NCBI GenBank assembly: GCA_902797895.1
Contig: CADBUS010000077.1
Location: 1 to 13,882, forward strand
DNA: 13,882 bases
DNA from: an uncultured Bacteroidia bacterium
GTDB lineage: Bacteria > Bacteroidota > Bacteroidia > Bacteroidales > UBA932
Direction: 5' to 3'
In this document: piece by piece, positions 7,741 to 13,882 of the stretch
Layout of the letters: every line of letters starts with the position of its first letter
How positions within the stretch are numbered: position 1 is the stretch's first letter
Translations under genes and position numbers: made by a program
The notes under the pieces: generated by a model
The model's database searches: none
What the model was told of the DNA's origin: nothing
What the model saw: the letters and a program-made list of their open reading frames with translations, nothing else

Positions 7741-8508
7741 ATGGAATTACATCTTACAAAGCCCATTGTATTCTTTGATATTGAGAGTACCGGGCTTTCT
7801 GTGGCTACAGACAGAATTGTAGAGATATCTGTTTTGAAGATATTTCCTGATGGCACATCTGAGTGTAAAACCAAGAGGATAAACCCTGGAATACCTATTC
7901 CGGCCGAGAGCACAGCCATTCACGGCATTAAGGATGAAGATGTTAAGGATTGCCCTCTCTTTAAGCAGTATGCAAAAAGCCTTGCCAACTATTTGGAGGG
8001 CTGCGACATTGCAGGTTACAACTCCACAAAATTTGATATTCCTCTTTTGGCAGAGGAGTTTGAGAGGTGCGGAGTAGATTTTGATTTCTTTAAGAGAAAT
8101 ATAATTGATGTGCAGAACATCTTTCACAAGATGGAGCAGCGCACCCTCTCTGCCGCCTATAAGTTCTACTGTGGCAAAGAGTTGGAGAATGCTCACGCAG
8201 CAGAGGCAGATACGGTTGCTACATACGAAATTCTAAAGGCGCAGTTAGAGAAATATCCAACTTTGGAGAACGATATTGCAAAGTTGGCAGAGTTTTCTTC
8301 CAAGAGCAAAAATCTCGATTTTGAGGGGCGTATAGTTCTCAACTCCGCAGGCAAGGCCATCTTTAACTTCGGCAAACATAAAGGTAAATTGGTAACTGAG
8401 GTATTTGCCGCAGAGCCAAGCTATTACGATTGGATGCAAAAGGGAGAGTTTACCCTTAATACCAAGCGTGTGCTAACAGATATAAAGCTCCATCCGGAGA
8501 AATATTAA
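7741..8508 (+). CDS. DnaQ-like DEDDh 3'-5' exonuclease
   Basis: A 255-residue exonuclease of the RNase T/DnaQ superfamily, probably removing nucleotides from 3' ends in proofreading or repair. Exo I is D13 and E15 in FFDIESTGL. Exo II is D99 in GYNSTKFDIPLL. Exo III is H152 and D157 in HAAEAD, so the DEDDh set looks complete. A short C-terminal domain with FGKHKGKLVTEVFAAEPSYY (210-229) and DWMQKGEF resembles the DUF3820-type module found behind some bacterial exonucleases. I start at the ATG at 7741 (MELHLTKPIVFF), two bases after the dnaN stop. A longer reading from 7705 would add 12 residues overlapping dnaN and is less likely. The dnaN-exonuclease pairing suggests it works with, or is co-regulated with, the replisome. 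It may be an accessory nuclease rather than the true epsilon subunit, which could be elsewhere. Confidence 0.9.
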   Translation: MELHLTKPIVFFDIESTGLSVATDRIVEISVLKIFPDGTSECKTKRINPGIPIPAESTAIHGIKDEDVKDCPLFKQYAKSLANYLEGCDIAGYNSTKFDIPLLAEEFERCGVDFDFFKRNIIDVQNIFHKMEQRTLSAAYKFYCGKELENAHAAEADTVATYEILKAQLEKYPTLENDIAKLAEFSSKSKNLDFEGRIVLNSAGKAIFNFGKHKGKLVTEVFAAEPSYYDWMQKGEFTLNTKRVLTDIKLHPEKY

Positions 8509-8539
8509 GAGAGGCTGCAATAGGCAAACAGAAGAAGTT

Positions 8540-9067
8540 ATGAATATATTTTTTGTAAATAAAACCGATAAATCTTTTTATGTTTGCCCCGATACAGCTA
8601 TAGAGAAAGAGGCACAAATAAGCAAAGAAGATCCTGAAACTAAGCTCTTTGATTATTATGTTCCGGATGGTATAAAGTTGCTTAAGACCTTCTCTTTCGT
8701 ATATATAAAAATGGAGCGGGCAGGTAAATCCATTAAAAAGGAGTTTATCCATCGCTATTATAAACGGTGGGGGTTTGGAGTACATTTGATCTCAGAAAAT
8801 ACCCAATGCGGGTATGAAAAGATATTGGATAACAGCATCTTTTTAGGGCCTGAGTTTTATATAGAGGATACTGAATATGATGATAAGGAATTTGCAGAGA
8901 TAGTAAGAGAATTTGCGAAACTTACTGAAATAGTCTCTGAATATATTTCACTCCGCACAGGAGATATTATAGCCTTTGAAAAGCCTGATGACCAGAGTGT
9001 TGAAGTTAAGCCTGAATGTAGAGAGGAGGTTACTGTTCCGGGTATTACTATTCAGATAATTTCATAG
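8540..9067 (+). CDS. Degenerate fumarylacetoacetate hydrolase-like protein, probably non-catalytic
   Basis: A 175-residue protein of unknown role. By eye it follows the short bacterial FAH (FahA/YcgM-type) fold in order. MNIFFV (1-6) matches the usual start, CPDTAI (16-21) matches the family KPDTAL, and AGKSI then HRYY (61-65, 71-74) match GKHI and HxYY. GFGVHLISEN (78-87) matches the strand before the third metal ligand. EKILDNSIFLG (93-103) matches AKAFDGSAPIG. VSEYISLRTGDII (132-144) matches the conserved C-terminal hairpin. The active site is missing: the N-terminal loop with the catalytic His/Glu is deleted, the expected Glu-x-Glu metal pair is F51 and F53, and the metal-binding Asp is replaced by H82 or N87. 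It is shorter than usual (about 200 or more). It starts 31 bases after the exonuclease stop, probably in the same transcript, and its end overlaps the opposing oxidoreductase gene. Homology is my inference from recalled motifs, without a search. Confidence 0.55.
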   Translation: MNIFFVNKTDKSFYVCPDTAIEKEAQISKEDPETKLFDYYVPDGIKLLKTFSFVYIKMERAGKSIKKEFIHRYYKRWGFGVHLISENTQCGYEKILDNSIFLGPEFYIEDTEYDDKEFAEIVREFAKLTEIVSEYISLRTGDIIAFEKPDDQSVEVKPECREEVTVPGITIQIIS

Positions 9068-10343
9068 CATTACGCGCTGCAAGAGTGGCGGTAGAAAAGG
9101 CTATTTGTAAATTATATCCTCCAGTATCTCCATCCAAATCAAGCAGTTCCCCTGCAAAGTAGAGCCCCTTTACAATTTTGGATTCCATACTCTTTTGAGA
9201 TACCTCTTTGAGTGAAACTCCTCCGTTTGTAACAACACATCTATTAAAGCCAACGTATGATACAATTGTAAAGTTCACATTTTTAAGACAATGAGGCAAT
9301 TGCTCTACAGCCTTTGAAGAGCTCATCTGCTCAAGTTGCGGATTGAGAGCCAAAAAAGGAGCTATCAACTGCTTGGGCAGCAGGCGGCCGAGCAAAAACC
9401 GCAAAGAGTTATTTCCACCGCTACTCTCCCTCTTTATTCTCTGCCTTATCTGCTCCTCAGATAACGAGGGCTTCAAATCCAACGAGAGGGCAACCTTTTG
9501 ATTTTGAACAAGTGATGCCACAGCCTTGCGGCTTACTCTAAAGCCGAGTGCCCCCTCAATTCCCCCATCGGTAAAATCCAAATCTCCAAACTCCTGCTGC
9601 ACTACAGCCCCATTTATCCAAAGGCTTAACGATACATTTTTGAGCTGCAACCCTTTCAAGGAGGCTCCCAATTTGGTAAGAGTACCATTATCAGAGATAT
9701 AATCCTTTGGAACAAGGGCTGTTAGAGATGGTATCGGTTGCACTATTGTATGGCCAAGCTCTTTTGCAAAGCGATAGCCATCGCCGGAGGAACCTGTAGA
9801 GGGATAGGCCATACCTCCTGTTGTAAGGAGCAGATTCTCAGAAGAATATACTTTTCCGCCTGCTGCAACAAAGAAATGTCCCTCTTTGTATGAAACCTCC
9901 TCTACCGGACTATCCTGCAGCAATCTTACTACATTGTGGGCCTTAATAGAATTAACCAACGTATCAGTAACATCCATAGCCCTCATACTCTTTGGATATA
10001 CCCTTTGGCCGCGCTCTATTGTAAGAGGAAGCCCCAACTGCTCAAAAAAGGCCATACAGTCAGATGATGAAAAGTTGTAAAAGGCACTCTTTAAGAAGTT
10101 TGGATTGGGATGAATATGTATGCAGAACTCATCCCAATGGCGTGCATTGGTAAGATTGCATCTTCCTTTGCCTGTTATATTCAACTTGCGTGCAGCCCTC
10201 GGCATCTTTTCAAGCAGCAGCACCTGAGGCTCTTGTGAATGGTTAGAATCTTGAGAGGAGAGGGTAATACTCAAATATGCAGCCGCCATAAGGCCGGCCG
10301 CCCCCGCCCCTACTATTATAAGTTTATAGTTACTGCTTTCCAT
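9048..10343 (-). CDS. HI0933-family NAD(P)/FAD-dependent oxidoreductase
   Basis: A 431-residue flavoprotein of the HI0933 (BaiN/YhiN-like) family, a large group of mostly uncharacterised cytoplasmic FAD enzymes. The N-terminal dinucleotide-binding motif is IIVGAGAAGLMAA (9-21). The family signature KLNITGKGRCNLTNA is at 53-67. A second FAD contact region, TTGGMAYPSTGSSGDGY, is at 174-190. The C-terminal FAD motif, GLYFAGELLDLDGDTGGYNL, lies near the end and is followed by the helix containing AFSTATLAARNA. All expected parts are present, and the length is slightly above the usual 400-420 because of a polar insert at about 28-38 (TLSSQDSNHSQ). The start at 10343 places the GxGxxG motif normally. 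It stands alone behind a repeat-rich 216-base gap, and its 3' end overlaps the convergent FAH-like gene by 20 bases. Substrate is unknown. Confidence 0.92.
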   Translation of the reverse strand: MESSNYKLIIVGAGAAGLMAAAYLSITLSSQDSNHSQEPQVLLLEKMPRAARKLNITGKGRCNLTNARHWDEFCIHIHPNPNFLKSAFYNFSSSDCMAFFEQLGLPLTIERGQRVYPKSMRAMDVTDTLVNSIKAHNVVRLLQDSPVEEVSYKEGHFFVAAGGKVYSSENLLLTTGGMAYPSTGSSGDGYRFAKELGHTIVQPIPSLTALVPKDYISDNGTLTKLGASLKGLQLKNVSLSLWINGAVVQQEFGDLDFTDGGIEGALGFRVSRKAVASLVQNQKVALSLDLKPSLSEEQIRQRIKRESSGGNNSLRFLLGRLLPKQLIAPFLALNPQLEQMSSSKAVEQLPHCLKNVNFTIVSYVGFNRCVVTNGGVSLKEVSQKSMESKIVKGLYFAGELLDLDGDTGGYNLQIAFSTATLAARNAMKLSE

Positions 10344-10377
10344 ATCTCACATCATTTTGAAAGTTCTACTCTCATTT

Positions 10378-10434
10378 GTCATTCTGAGCGTCCCCCCCCT
10401 GTCATTCTGAGCGCATTTTCTGTCATTCTGAGCG
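10378..10434. repeat. Three direct copies of GTCATTCTGAGCG
   Basis: Identical 13-base copies start at 10378, 10401 and 10422, spaced 23 and 21 bases apart. The third continues as AAGCGAAGAATCT. A run of eight C (10392-10399) lies between the first two. From memory, this motif with the AAGCGAAGAATCT extension is an interspersed repeat seen between genes in several unrelated bacterial genomes; I cannot verify that here. The copies lie 35-90 bases upstream of the HI0933-family start. Confidence 0.8.
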
Positions 10435-10546
10435 AAGCGAAGAATCTGTTAGAGAATTTCTCCGGCTCTTTCTAACAGCACAGCTTCCATCCTTGACTTG
10501 CCGACAAGCGGATCTCTGCGGCTGGGGCTGTGCTGTTCAGAGTGAC
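10422..10546. repeat. Palindromic intergenic element with nested inverted repeats
   Basis: The outer arms GTCATTCTGA (10422-10431) and TCAGAGTGAC (10537-10546) pair at nine of ten bases. Inside are AACAGCACAGC (10474-10484) and its exact complement GCTGTGCTGTT (10527-10537), an 11-base perfect stem around 42 bases. That loop contains a small CTTG/CAAG stem at 10497-10508. Another perfect 8-base pair, CTGTTAGA (10446-10453) with TCTAACAG (10471-10478), shares AACAG with the 11-base stem, so the two cannot form together. No T-run follows on either strand, so it is not a classical intrinsic terminator. It fills most of the gap between the binding-protein stop and the oxidoreductase start. Confidence 0.7.
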
Positions 10547-10559
10547 GAATAAACTCCCT

Positions 10560-11738
10560 CTATTTCAGTTTATTATAATACTTCAGTTCTCGTCCCTCAT
10601 ACCCTTTTGGCAAGGCGGCTGGATGAAAAATCTGCACCAAATCCAAAAGTATCTCTGCCGGTTCAACAGCTCCCCCCTCCCAATAATCACTTCCACCGCG
10701 CAGAGTTACACGCTTTGTATTGTTATATAAGCGGCCGGCCTTAAAAGCAGGTATATCGGCAAAGAACTTATTCTCTGCGGCAAGTTCATCCGCACTCTGA
10801 ATTGAATTTTGGTGGAGCCATACATCTGCCTCCATAGCAAGCATATACATACGCTCAAAACTCTCTTGAGATGAAAAAGGGGCACCGCTTTTTGCCCCTA
10901 AAATCTCTCCGCCGGCATCCTCCACCAAAGCGGAAAGCACGCTCTCTTTGCTCGGCAAATACCATATATCCTTGAATGGTATATTTACTAAAGCCTTTAT
11001 CCTATCAGCCTTGTAGCTATCCATATAAGCGGCACAAGAGGCTTTAATACTCTCATACTCAGCATACCTGTCATTAAAAAGAGAGTCTGCCAAAGCCTCC
11101 TTGTCTGTAAGGAGAGCAAAAAATTTAAGATATTCCAACTTCTCTATAGGAGTGGACTCAAGATAGTCATTCACCACAACCACCTTAATTCCAAGCTCCC
11201 TGAGTTTGGATATATAGCTGTTGTCTGAGCCGGCTATTCCGTAAGCCAACACCACATCCGGTTTAATGGAGAGTATAAGTTCATAATCGGGAGAGGTATC
11301 CGGCCCCACATCAGCTATCTTACCATCTGCTATAATAGCTTGGTAATCTGCATCATACACAAACTTAGTTCCGCTTACTCCCTTTACGGTCTCCATACTG
11401 CCAAGCAGTTTCAAAAATGGCAGATAGGTAGTTGACATACTTATGCAGCTTCTGATAGGGACCCCTATTGCCATCTGCTCTCTTGCAAGAAGGGCAACGC
11501 AGTCTCTTGGAACAAGAAGGTATTTTTCAGATTTTTTGAGCTCCGCCTCCCAAGTGTTGTATGATATAAGAGTATCTGACTTTATATCAAACAATTTAGC
11601 AAAAAATACTGCGGAGGAATCCCCCTCCACAGTATTTTTACTATTGCTCGTAACTCTGCCGCAAGAGTTGCTTCCAAATACCGACAGTAGTGCCGGCAGC
11701 AGAAACAGAAGCGGCTTTGCTACTCTTTTACAAGGCAT
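10560..11738 (-). CDS. FecB/BtuF-like periplasmic-binding lipoprotein, orphan
   Basis: Substrate-binding protein of the periplasmic-binding type 2 family (PF01497) that captures iron complexes, haem or cobalamin for ABC import. Residues 4-22 form a basic then hydrophobic signal sequence ending at SNSC, with C26 the probable lipidated cysteine. The lipobox is loose but acceptable for Bacteroidota. The first lobe carries CISMSTTYLPFLKLLG (98-113), SIKPDVVLAYG (157-167) and LGIKVVVVNDYLESTP (182-197). The second lobe is about 245-375 and ends in GGSDYWEGGAVEP and LDLVQIFHP, as in Bacteroidota relatives. Length (392) is typical of these relatives. The gene begins one base after the buk TGA (TGATATG), so it is probably translationally coupled to buk. 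No permease or ATPase gene follows; downstream is the repeat region. The ligand cannot be assigned. Confidence 0.88.
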   Translation of the reverse strand: MPCKRVAKPLLFLLPALLSVFGSNSCGRVTSNSKNTVEGDSSAVFFAKLFDIKSDTLISYNTWEAELKKSEKYLLVPRDCVALLAREQMAIGVPIRSCISMSTTYLPFLKLLGSMETVKGVSGTKFVYDADYQAIIADGKIADVGPDTSPDYELILSIKPDVVLAYGIAGSDNSYISKLRELGIKVVVVNDYLESTPIEKLEYLKFFALLTDKEALADSLFNDRYAEYESIKASCAAYMDSYKADRIKALVNIPFKDIWYLPSKESVLSALVEDAGGEILGAKSGAPFSSQESFERMYMLAMEADVWLHQNSIQSADELAAENKFFADIPAFKAGRLYNNTKRVTLRGGSDYWEGGAVEPAEILLDLVQIFHPAALPKGYEGRELKYYNKLK

Positions 11739-11739
11739 A

Positions 11740-12807
11740 TCAATACTCTTTAGCCGCCTCTTTGCCGGTCATTACAGAGTAAGCATTAGAGGCAAGCGCA
11801 CCCATCTCATCCTCACCCGGATAGACATTAACAGGAGCAATAAAGCTAACCCTCTCCTTAATCATATTGGTGAGCTTATCGTTGTATGCTATACCACCGG
11901 TAAGTAGTATGGCATCTACCTTGCCACAAACCACTGTTGCCATTGAGCCGATTTCTTTAGCTACCTGATATACAAATGCTTCTACAACCTCTTTAGCTTT
12001 AGTGTCTCCCTCCTCAGCTGCCTTTGAAACATCTTGGAAAGAGTTTGTGCCAACATACGAGATTACTCCGCCGCCGCCAATAATCATCCCAATAACCTCC
12101 TCCTTTGTATGGTTGCCATCAAAGCAGATATCTATCAGATTCTTGGCTGGCACTCCACCGGCTCTGTCCGGTGAGAAAGGGCCTTCGCCCAAAAGGGCGT
12201 TGTTCACATCCACAACCCTACCCTGCTTATGAATACCAACAGATACACCACCACCTAAATGTACAACTATCACATTGAGTTTATCGTATGATGTACCAAG
12301 ATTGTGGGCGTGCTTTTTGGCTATTGCCTTTTGGTTGAGGGCGTGAAATATAGATGTTCTCTGAATTGCAGCAGCCCCAGAGAAGCGTGCAATTGGCTCA
12401 TACTCATCTACTACCACAGGATCTGCAATAAAAGATGGCACATTTGGCCCAATCTCTTTTGCTATCTGATAGGCAAGCAGAGCCCCCAAATTGCTTGCGT
12501 GTTCGCCGCTATAGCAATTCTTGAGATCCTCCATCATCTGCTCATTTACCCTATATACTCCCGATGGTATAGGCTTGCAGAGTCCACCTCTGCCTATTAC
12601 CACCTCTACCTTTGAAAGGTTAATATCGTTCTTCTGCAAAGTGCTAATAATTGCCTCTTTACGGAATTGAAACTGTGAATATACATTTGGATATTTGGCT
12701 ATCTCCTCTGCGGAGTGCCTAATGTTATATCCGAATATGGACTCCCTATCCTTAAAGACCGCAATCTTTGTGGATGTGGAACCCGGATTAAGTACCAAAA
12801 TCAACAT
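11740..12807 (-). CDS. buk: Butyrate kinase
   Basis: Cytoplasmic ASKHA-family kinase that transfers phosphate from butyryl phosphate (or branched-chain acyl phosphates) to ADP, yielding the acid and ATP. At 355 residues it fits Buk and is shorter than acetate kinase (about 400). The adenosine/phosphate-binding N-terminus is LVLNPGSTSTKIAVF (4-18). GRGGLCKPIPSGVYRVN follows at 72-88. ADPVVVDEYEPIARFSG is Buk-typical and HLGGGVSVG is the phosphate loop. GGGGVISYVGT lies in the middle, and LLTGGIAYN is the adenine-side motif near the C-terminus. It starts 26 bases after ptb and ends one base before the binding-protein gene. With Ptb upstream it completes acyl-CoA to acid plus ATP. Physiological direction and chain-length preference (butyrate versus isobutyrate or isovalerate) are inferred from the family. 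Confidence 0.95.
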   Translation of the reverse strand: MLILVLNPGSTSTKIAVFKDRESIFGYNIRHSAEEIAKYPNVYSQFQFRKEAIISTLQKNDINLSKVEVVIGRGGLCKPIPSGVYRVNEQMMEDLKNCYSGEHASNLGALLAYQIAKEIGPNVPSFIADPVVVDEYEPIARFSGAAAIQRTSIFHALNQKAIAKKHAHNLGTSYDKLNVIVVHLGGGVSVGIHKQGRVVDVNNALLGEGPFSPDRAGGVPAKNLIDICFDGNHTKEEVIGMIIGGGGVISYVGTNSFQDVSKAAEEGDTKAKEVVEAFVYQVAKEIGSMATVVCGKVDAILLTGGIAYNDKLTNMIKERVSFIAPVNVYPGEDEMGALASNAYSVMTGKEAAKEY

Positions 12808-12833
12808 AATACTCTTACTTATTGCACGTTATA

Positions 12834-13736
12834 CTATTTAACCTGCAAGCAGGCCAAAGCTATTGAATTGAGTTTGGTATCTATGCTGTCTGCCCTTGAT
12901 GAGAGAACGCAAGGAGCTGCGGCACCGGCCACAAACGCAGATGTTCTAACACCCGGAATAAGCTGAGTATTAGTCTTATAGAACACGTTGCAAGACTCAA
13001 TGTTAGGGAATACCATACCATCAACATCACCGGCAACCTCACTCTTTAGCTTCTTGATGGCTGCACACTCTTTACTAAGAGCAACATCCAAAGCCAAAGG
13101 ACCATCAATCAGCCCCGGAAGCTGACCTCTGTCGGCCATCTTAGCTATCATAGCACCCTCTACGCAAGCTGTCATACCCTCAAGCATCTGCTCGGTAGCT
13201 GCTATCATAGCAATTTTAGGCTTCTCTATTCCAAGAGATTGGCAAACTCCGTGTACATACTTTACAATAGCAATCTTCTGCTTGAAATCAGGCAGAGGAA
13301 TTACAGCCATATCGCCACAAGTAATAAGTTTGTGATAGTTAGGGTGTTGCATTACAACAACGTGGCTTAGCACAGCCTTTGGAGGGAGCAAACCCCACTC
13401 CTTGTTGAGAATCCCTCTCATATACTTGTCTGTTGAGCAAAGTCCCTTCATTAGCACATCGGCCTTTTTGTCGTGAACGGCAGTAACTGCCTCCTGTATA
13501 GCCTTTTGCTCAACCGGAATATCTACAATATTAAACTTTGCTATATCAATCTTCTCCTCCTGGCAAACCTTTTCTATCATCTTTTTGTCTCCATAAAGTG
13601 TTGCCTCACAGAAACCTGCATCAATAGCCATACTTGCAGCACAAATAGAGTGGTCATCTACACCCCAAGCAACTGCCAACCTTCTTTTAGGTTTAGATTT
13701 TAGAAGTTCGTAAACCTGCTCAAAATTCTGAATCAT
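12834..13736 (-). CDS. ptb: Phosphate butyryltransferase
   Basis: Phosphotransacylase of the Pta/Ptb family (PF01515), exchanging CoA for phosphate on butyryl-CoA or a similar acyl-CoA in the cytoplasm. The 300-residue length matches Ptb. The N-terminus (NFEQVYELLKSKPKRRLAVA) and DADVLMKGL-like KADVLMKGLCSTDKYMRGIL (90-109) are family-typical. The C-terminal half has IAATEQMLEGMTACVEGAMI (177-196), IDGPLALDVALS (210-221) and MVFPNIESCNVFYKT, the conserved transacylase core. It lies between ackA (21-base gap) and buk (26-base gap), so one mRNA would carry a transacylase and two acyl kinases. It could also serve as the phosphotransacetylase partner of AckA, since no separate pta is visible here. 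The Ptb assignment rests on length, the adjacent buk and overall resemblance. Confidence 0.93.
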   Translation of the reverse strand: MIQNFEQVYELLKSKPKRRLAVAWGVDDHSICAASMAIDAGFCEATLYGDKKMIEKVCQEEKIDIAKFNIVDIPVEQKAIQEAVTAVHDKKADVLMKGLCSTDKYMRGILNKEWGLLPPKAVLSHVVVMQHPNYHKLITCGDMAVIPLPDFKQKIAIVKYVHGVCQSLGIEKPKIAMIAATEQMLEGMTACVEGAMIAKMADRGQLPGLIDGPLALDVALSKECAAIKKLKSEVAGDVDGMVFPNIESCNVFYKTNTQLIPGVRTSAFVAGAAAPCVLSSRADSIDTKLNSIALACLQVK

Positions 13737-13757
13737 AAGTTCTATTGTTTTTTATAA

Positions 13758-13882
13758 TTAATCCATTTTAACCAACTTCATTGTATCTGAAGCAATTACA
13801 AGCTCCTCATTGGTGGCAACTATAGCAACTTTCACCTTGGAGCCCTTCTTTGTAAGTAGTGTAGTTTTGCCTCTTAGGCCGC
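13758..13882 (-). CDS. ackA: Acetate kinase, C-terminal end only (5' part beyond the window)
   Basis: The last 41 codons of a minus-strand gene run in from the right edge and end with TAA at 13758-13760. The fragment contains GLRGKTTLLTKKGSKVKVAI followed by NEELVIASDTMKLVKMD. The TNEELVIAxDT motif is the characteristic C-terminus of acetate kinase (compare NEELVIAQD in E. coli AckA), the enzyme that makes acetate and ATP from acetyl phosphate and ADP. The catalytic residues are not in the window, so intactness cannot be judged. The gene would be about 1.2 kb long. It ends 21 bases before the ptb start and is probably the first or an early gene of the ackA-ptb-buk-binding-protein operon; the promoter lies outside the window. 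Confidence 0.85.
   Translation of the reverse strand, partial: GLRGKTTLLTKKGSKVKVAIVATNEELVIASDTMKLVKMD

Noticed and set aside
7409..8196. Minus-strand open frames opposite dnaN and the exonuclease gene
   Set aside because: They are shadows of well-supported plus-strand genes with intact catalytic or structural motifs.
10239..10475. Plus-strand open frame of 78 residues running through the GTCATTCTGAGCG copies
   Set aside because: It starts inside the oxidoreductase gene and its second half is translated repeat (CHSER, VILSEAKNL). Such peptides are often mis-annotated from interspersed repeats.
10474..10537. Intrinsic terminator of the ackA-ptb-buk cluster
   Set aside because: The 11-base stem is perfect, but its loop is 42 bases and neither strand has a following T-run, so I keep it only as an inverted repeat.

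Overview
The window looks like a chromosomal core-gene segment from a Bacteroidota bacterium, most likely of the order Bacteroidales. Three things point there. The primary sigma factor is the short form without region 1.1. A promoter of the Bacteroides type (TTTG, then TANNTTTG) lies in front of dnaN. Gene content fits too: a YgiQ-family radical SAM protein, an HI0933-type flavoprotein, a FecB/BtuF-like lipoprotein and Ptb/Buk. This placement rests on reading, not on a database search. I see no prophage, insertion sequence, CRISPR array, tRNA or rRNA.

Left part, minus strand (1-6509). A probable operon runs leftward in the order rpoD, an AGCS-family sodium:amino acid symporter gene, argS, ygiQ. 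Gaps are 21, 9 and 0 bases, and the argS Shine-Dalgarno overlaps the symporter stop codon. After ygiQ comes a separately promoted, left-truncated gene for a histone H1-like Lys/Ala/Pro protein, built of 19 visible copies of an 18-bp repeat.

Middle, plus strand (6617-9067). Divergent from rpoD, and behind a good Bacteroidota promoter, are dnaN (beta clamp), a DnaQ-like DEDDh 3'-5' exonuclease and a small protein. I read the small protein as a degenerate fumarylacetoacetate hydrolase (FAH) homologue that has lost its metal-binding residues. It converges on, and overlaps by 20 bases, a minus-strand HI0933-family FAD oxidoreductase gene (9048-10343).

Intergenic 10344-10559 is the longest gene-free stretch (216 bases). 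It holds three copies of GTCATTCTGAGCG, a run of eight C, and nested inverted repeats, two of which are mutually exclusive. It looks like an interspersed palindromic repeat.

Right part, minus strand (10560-13882). A tight cluster is transcribed leftward: ackA (only the last 41 codons are in the window), ptb, buk, and an orphan periplasmic-binding lipoprotein starting one base after the buk stop. Together the first three would convert acyl-CoA to acyl phosphate and then to acid plus ATP, the energy-conserving end of acetate and butyrate (or branched-chain acid) fermentation. No Pta, ABC permease or ABC ATPase gene is visible here.

No complete undescribed system stands out. The best leads are the degenerate FAH-like protein next to replication genes, the H1-like repeat protein, the orphan binding protein coupled to buk, and the structured repeat at 10378-10546.
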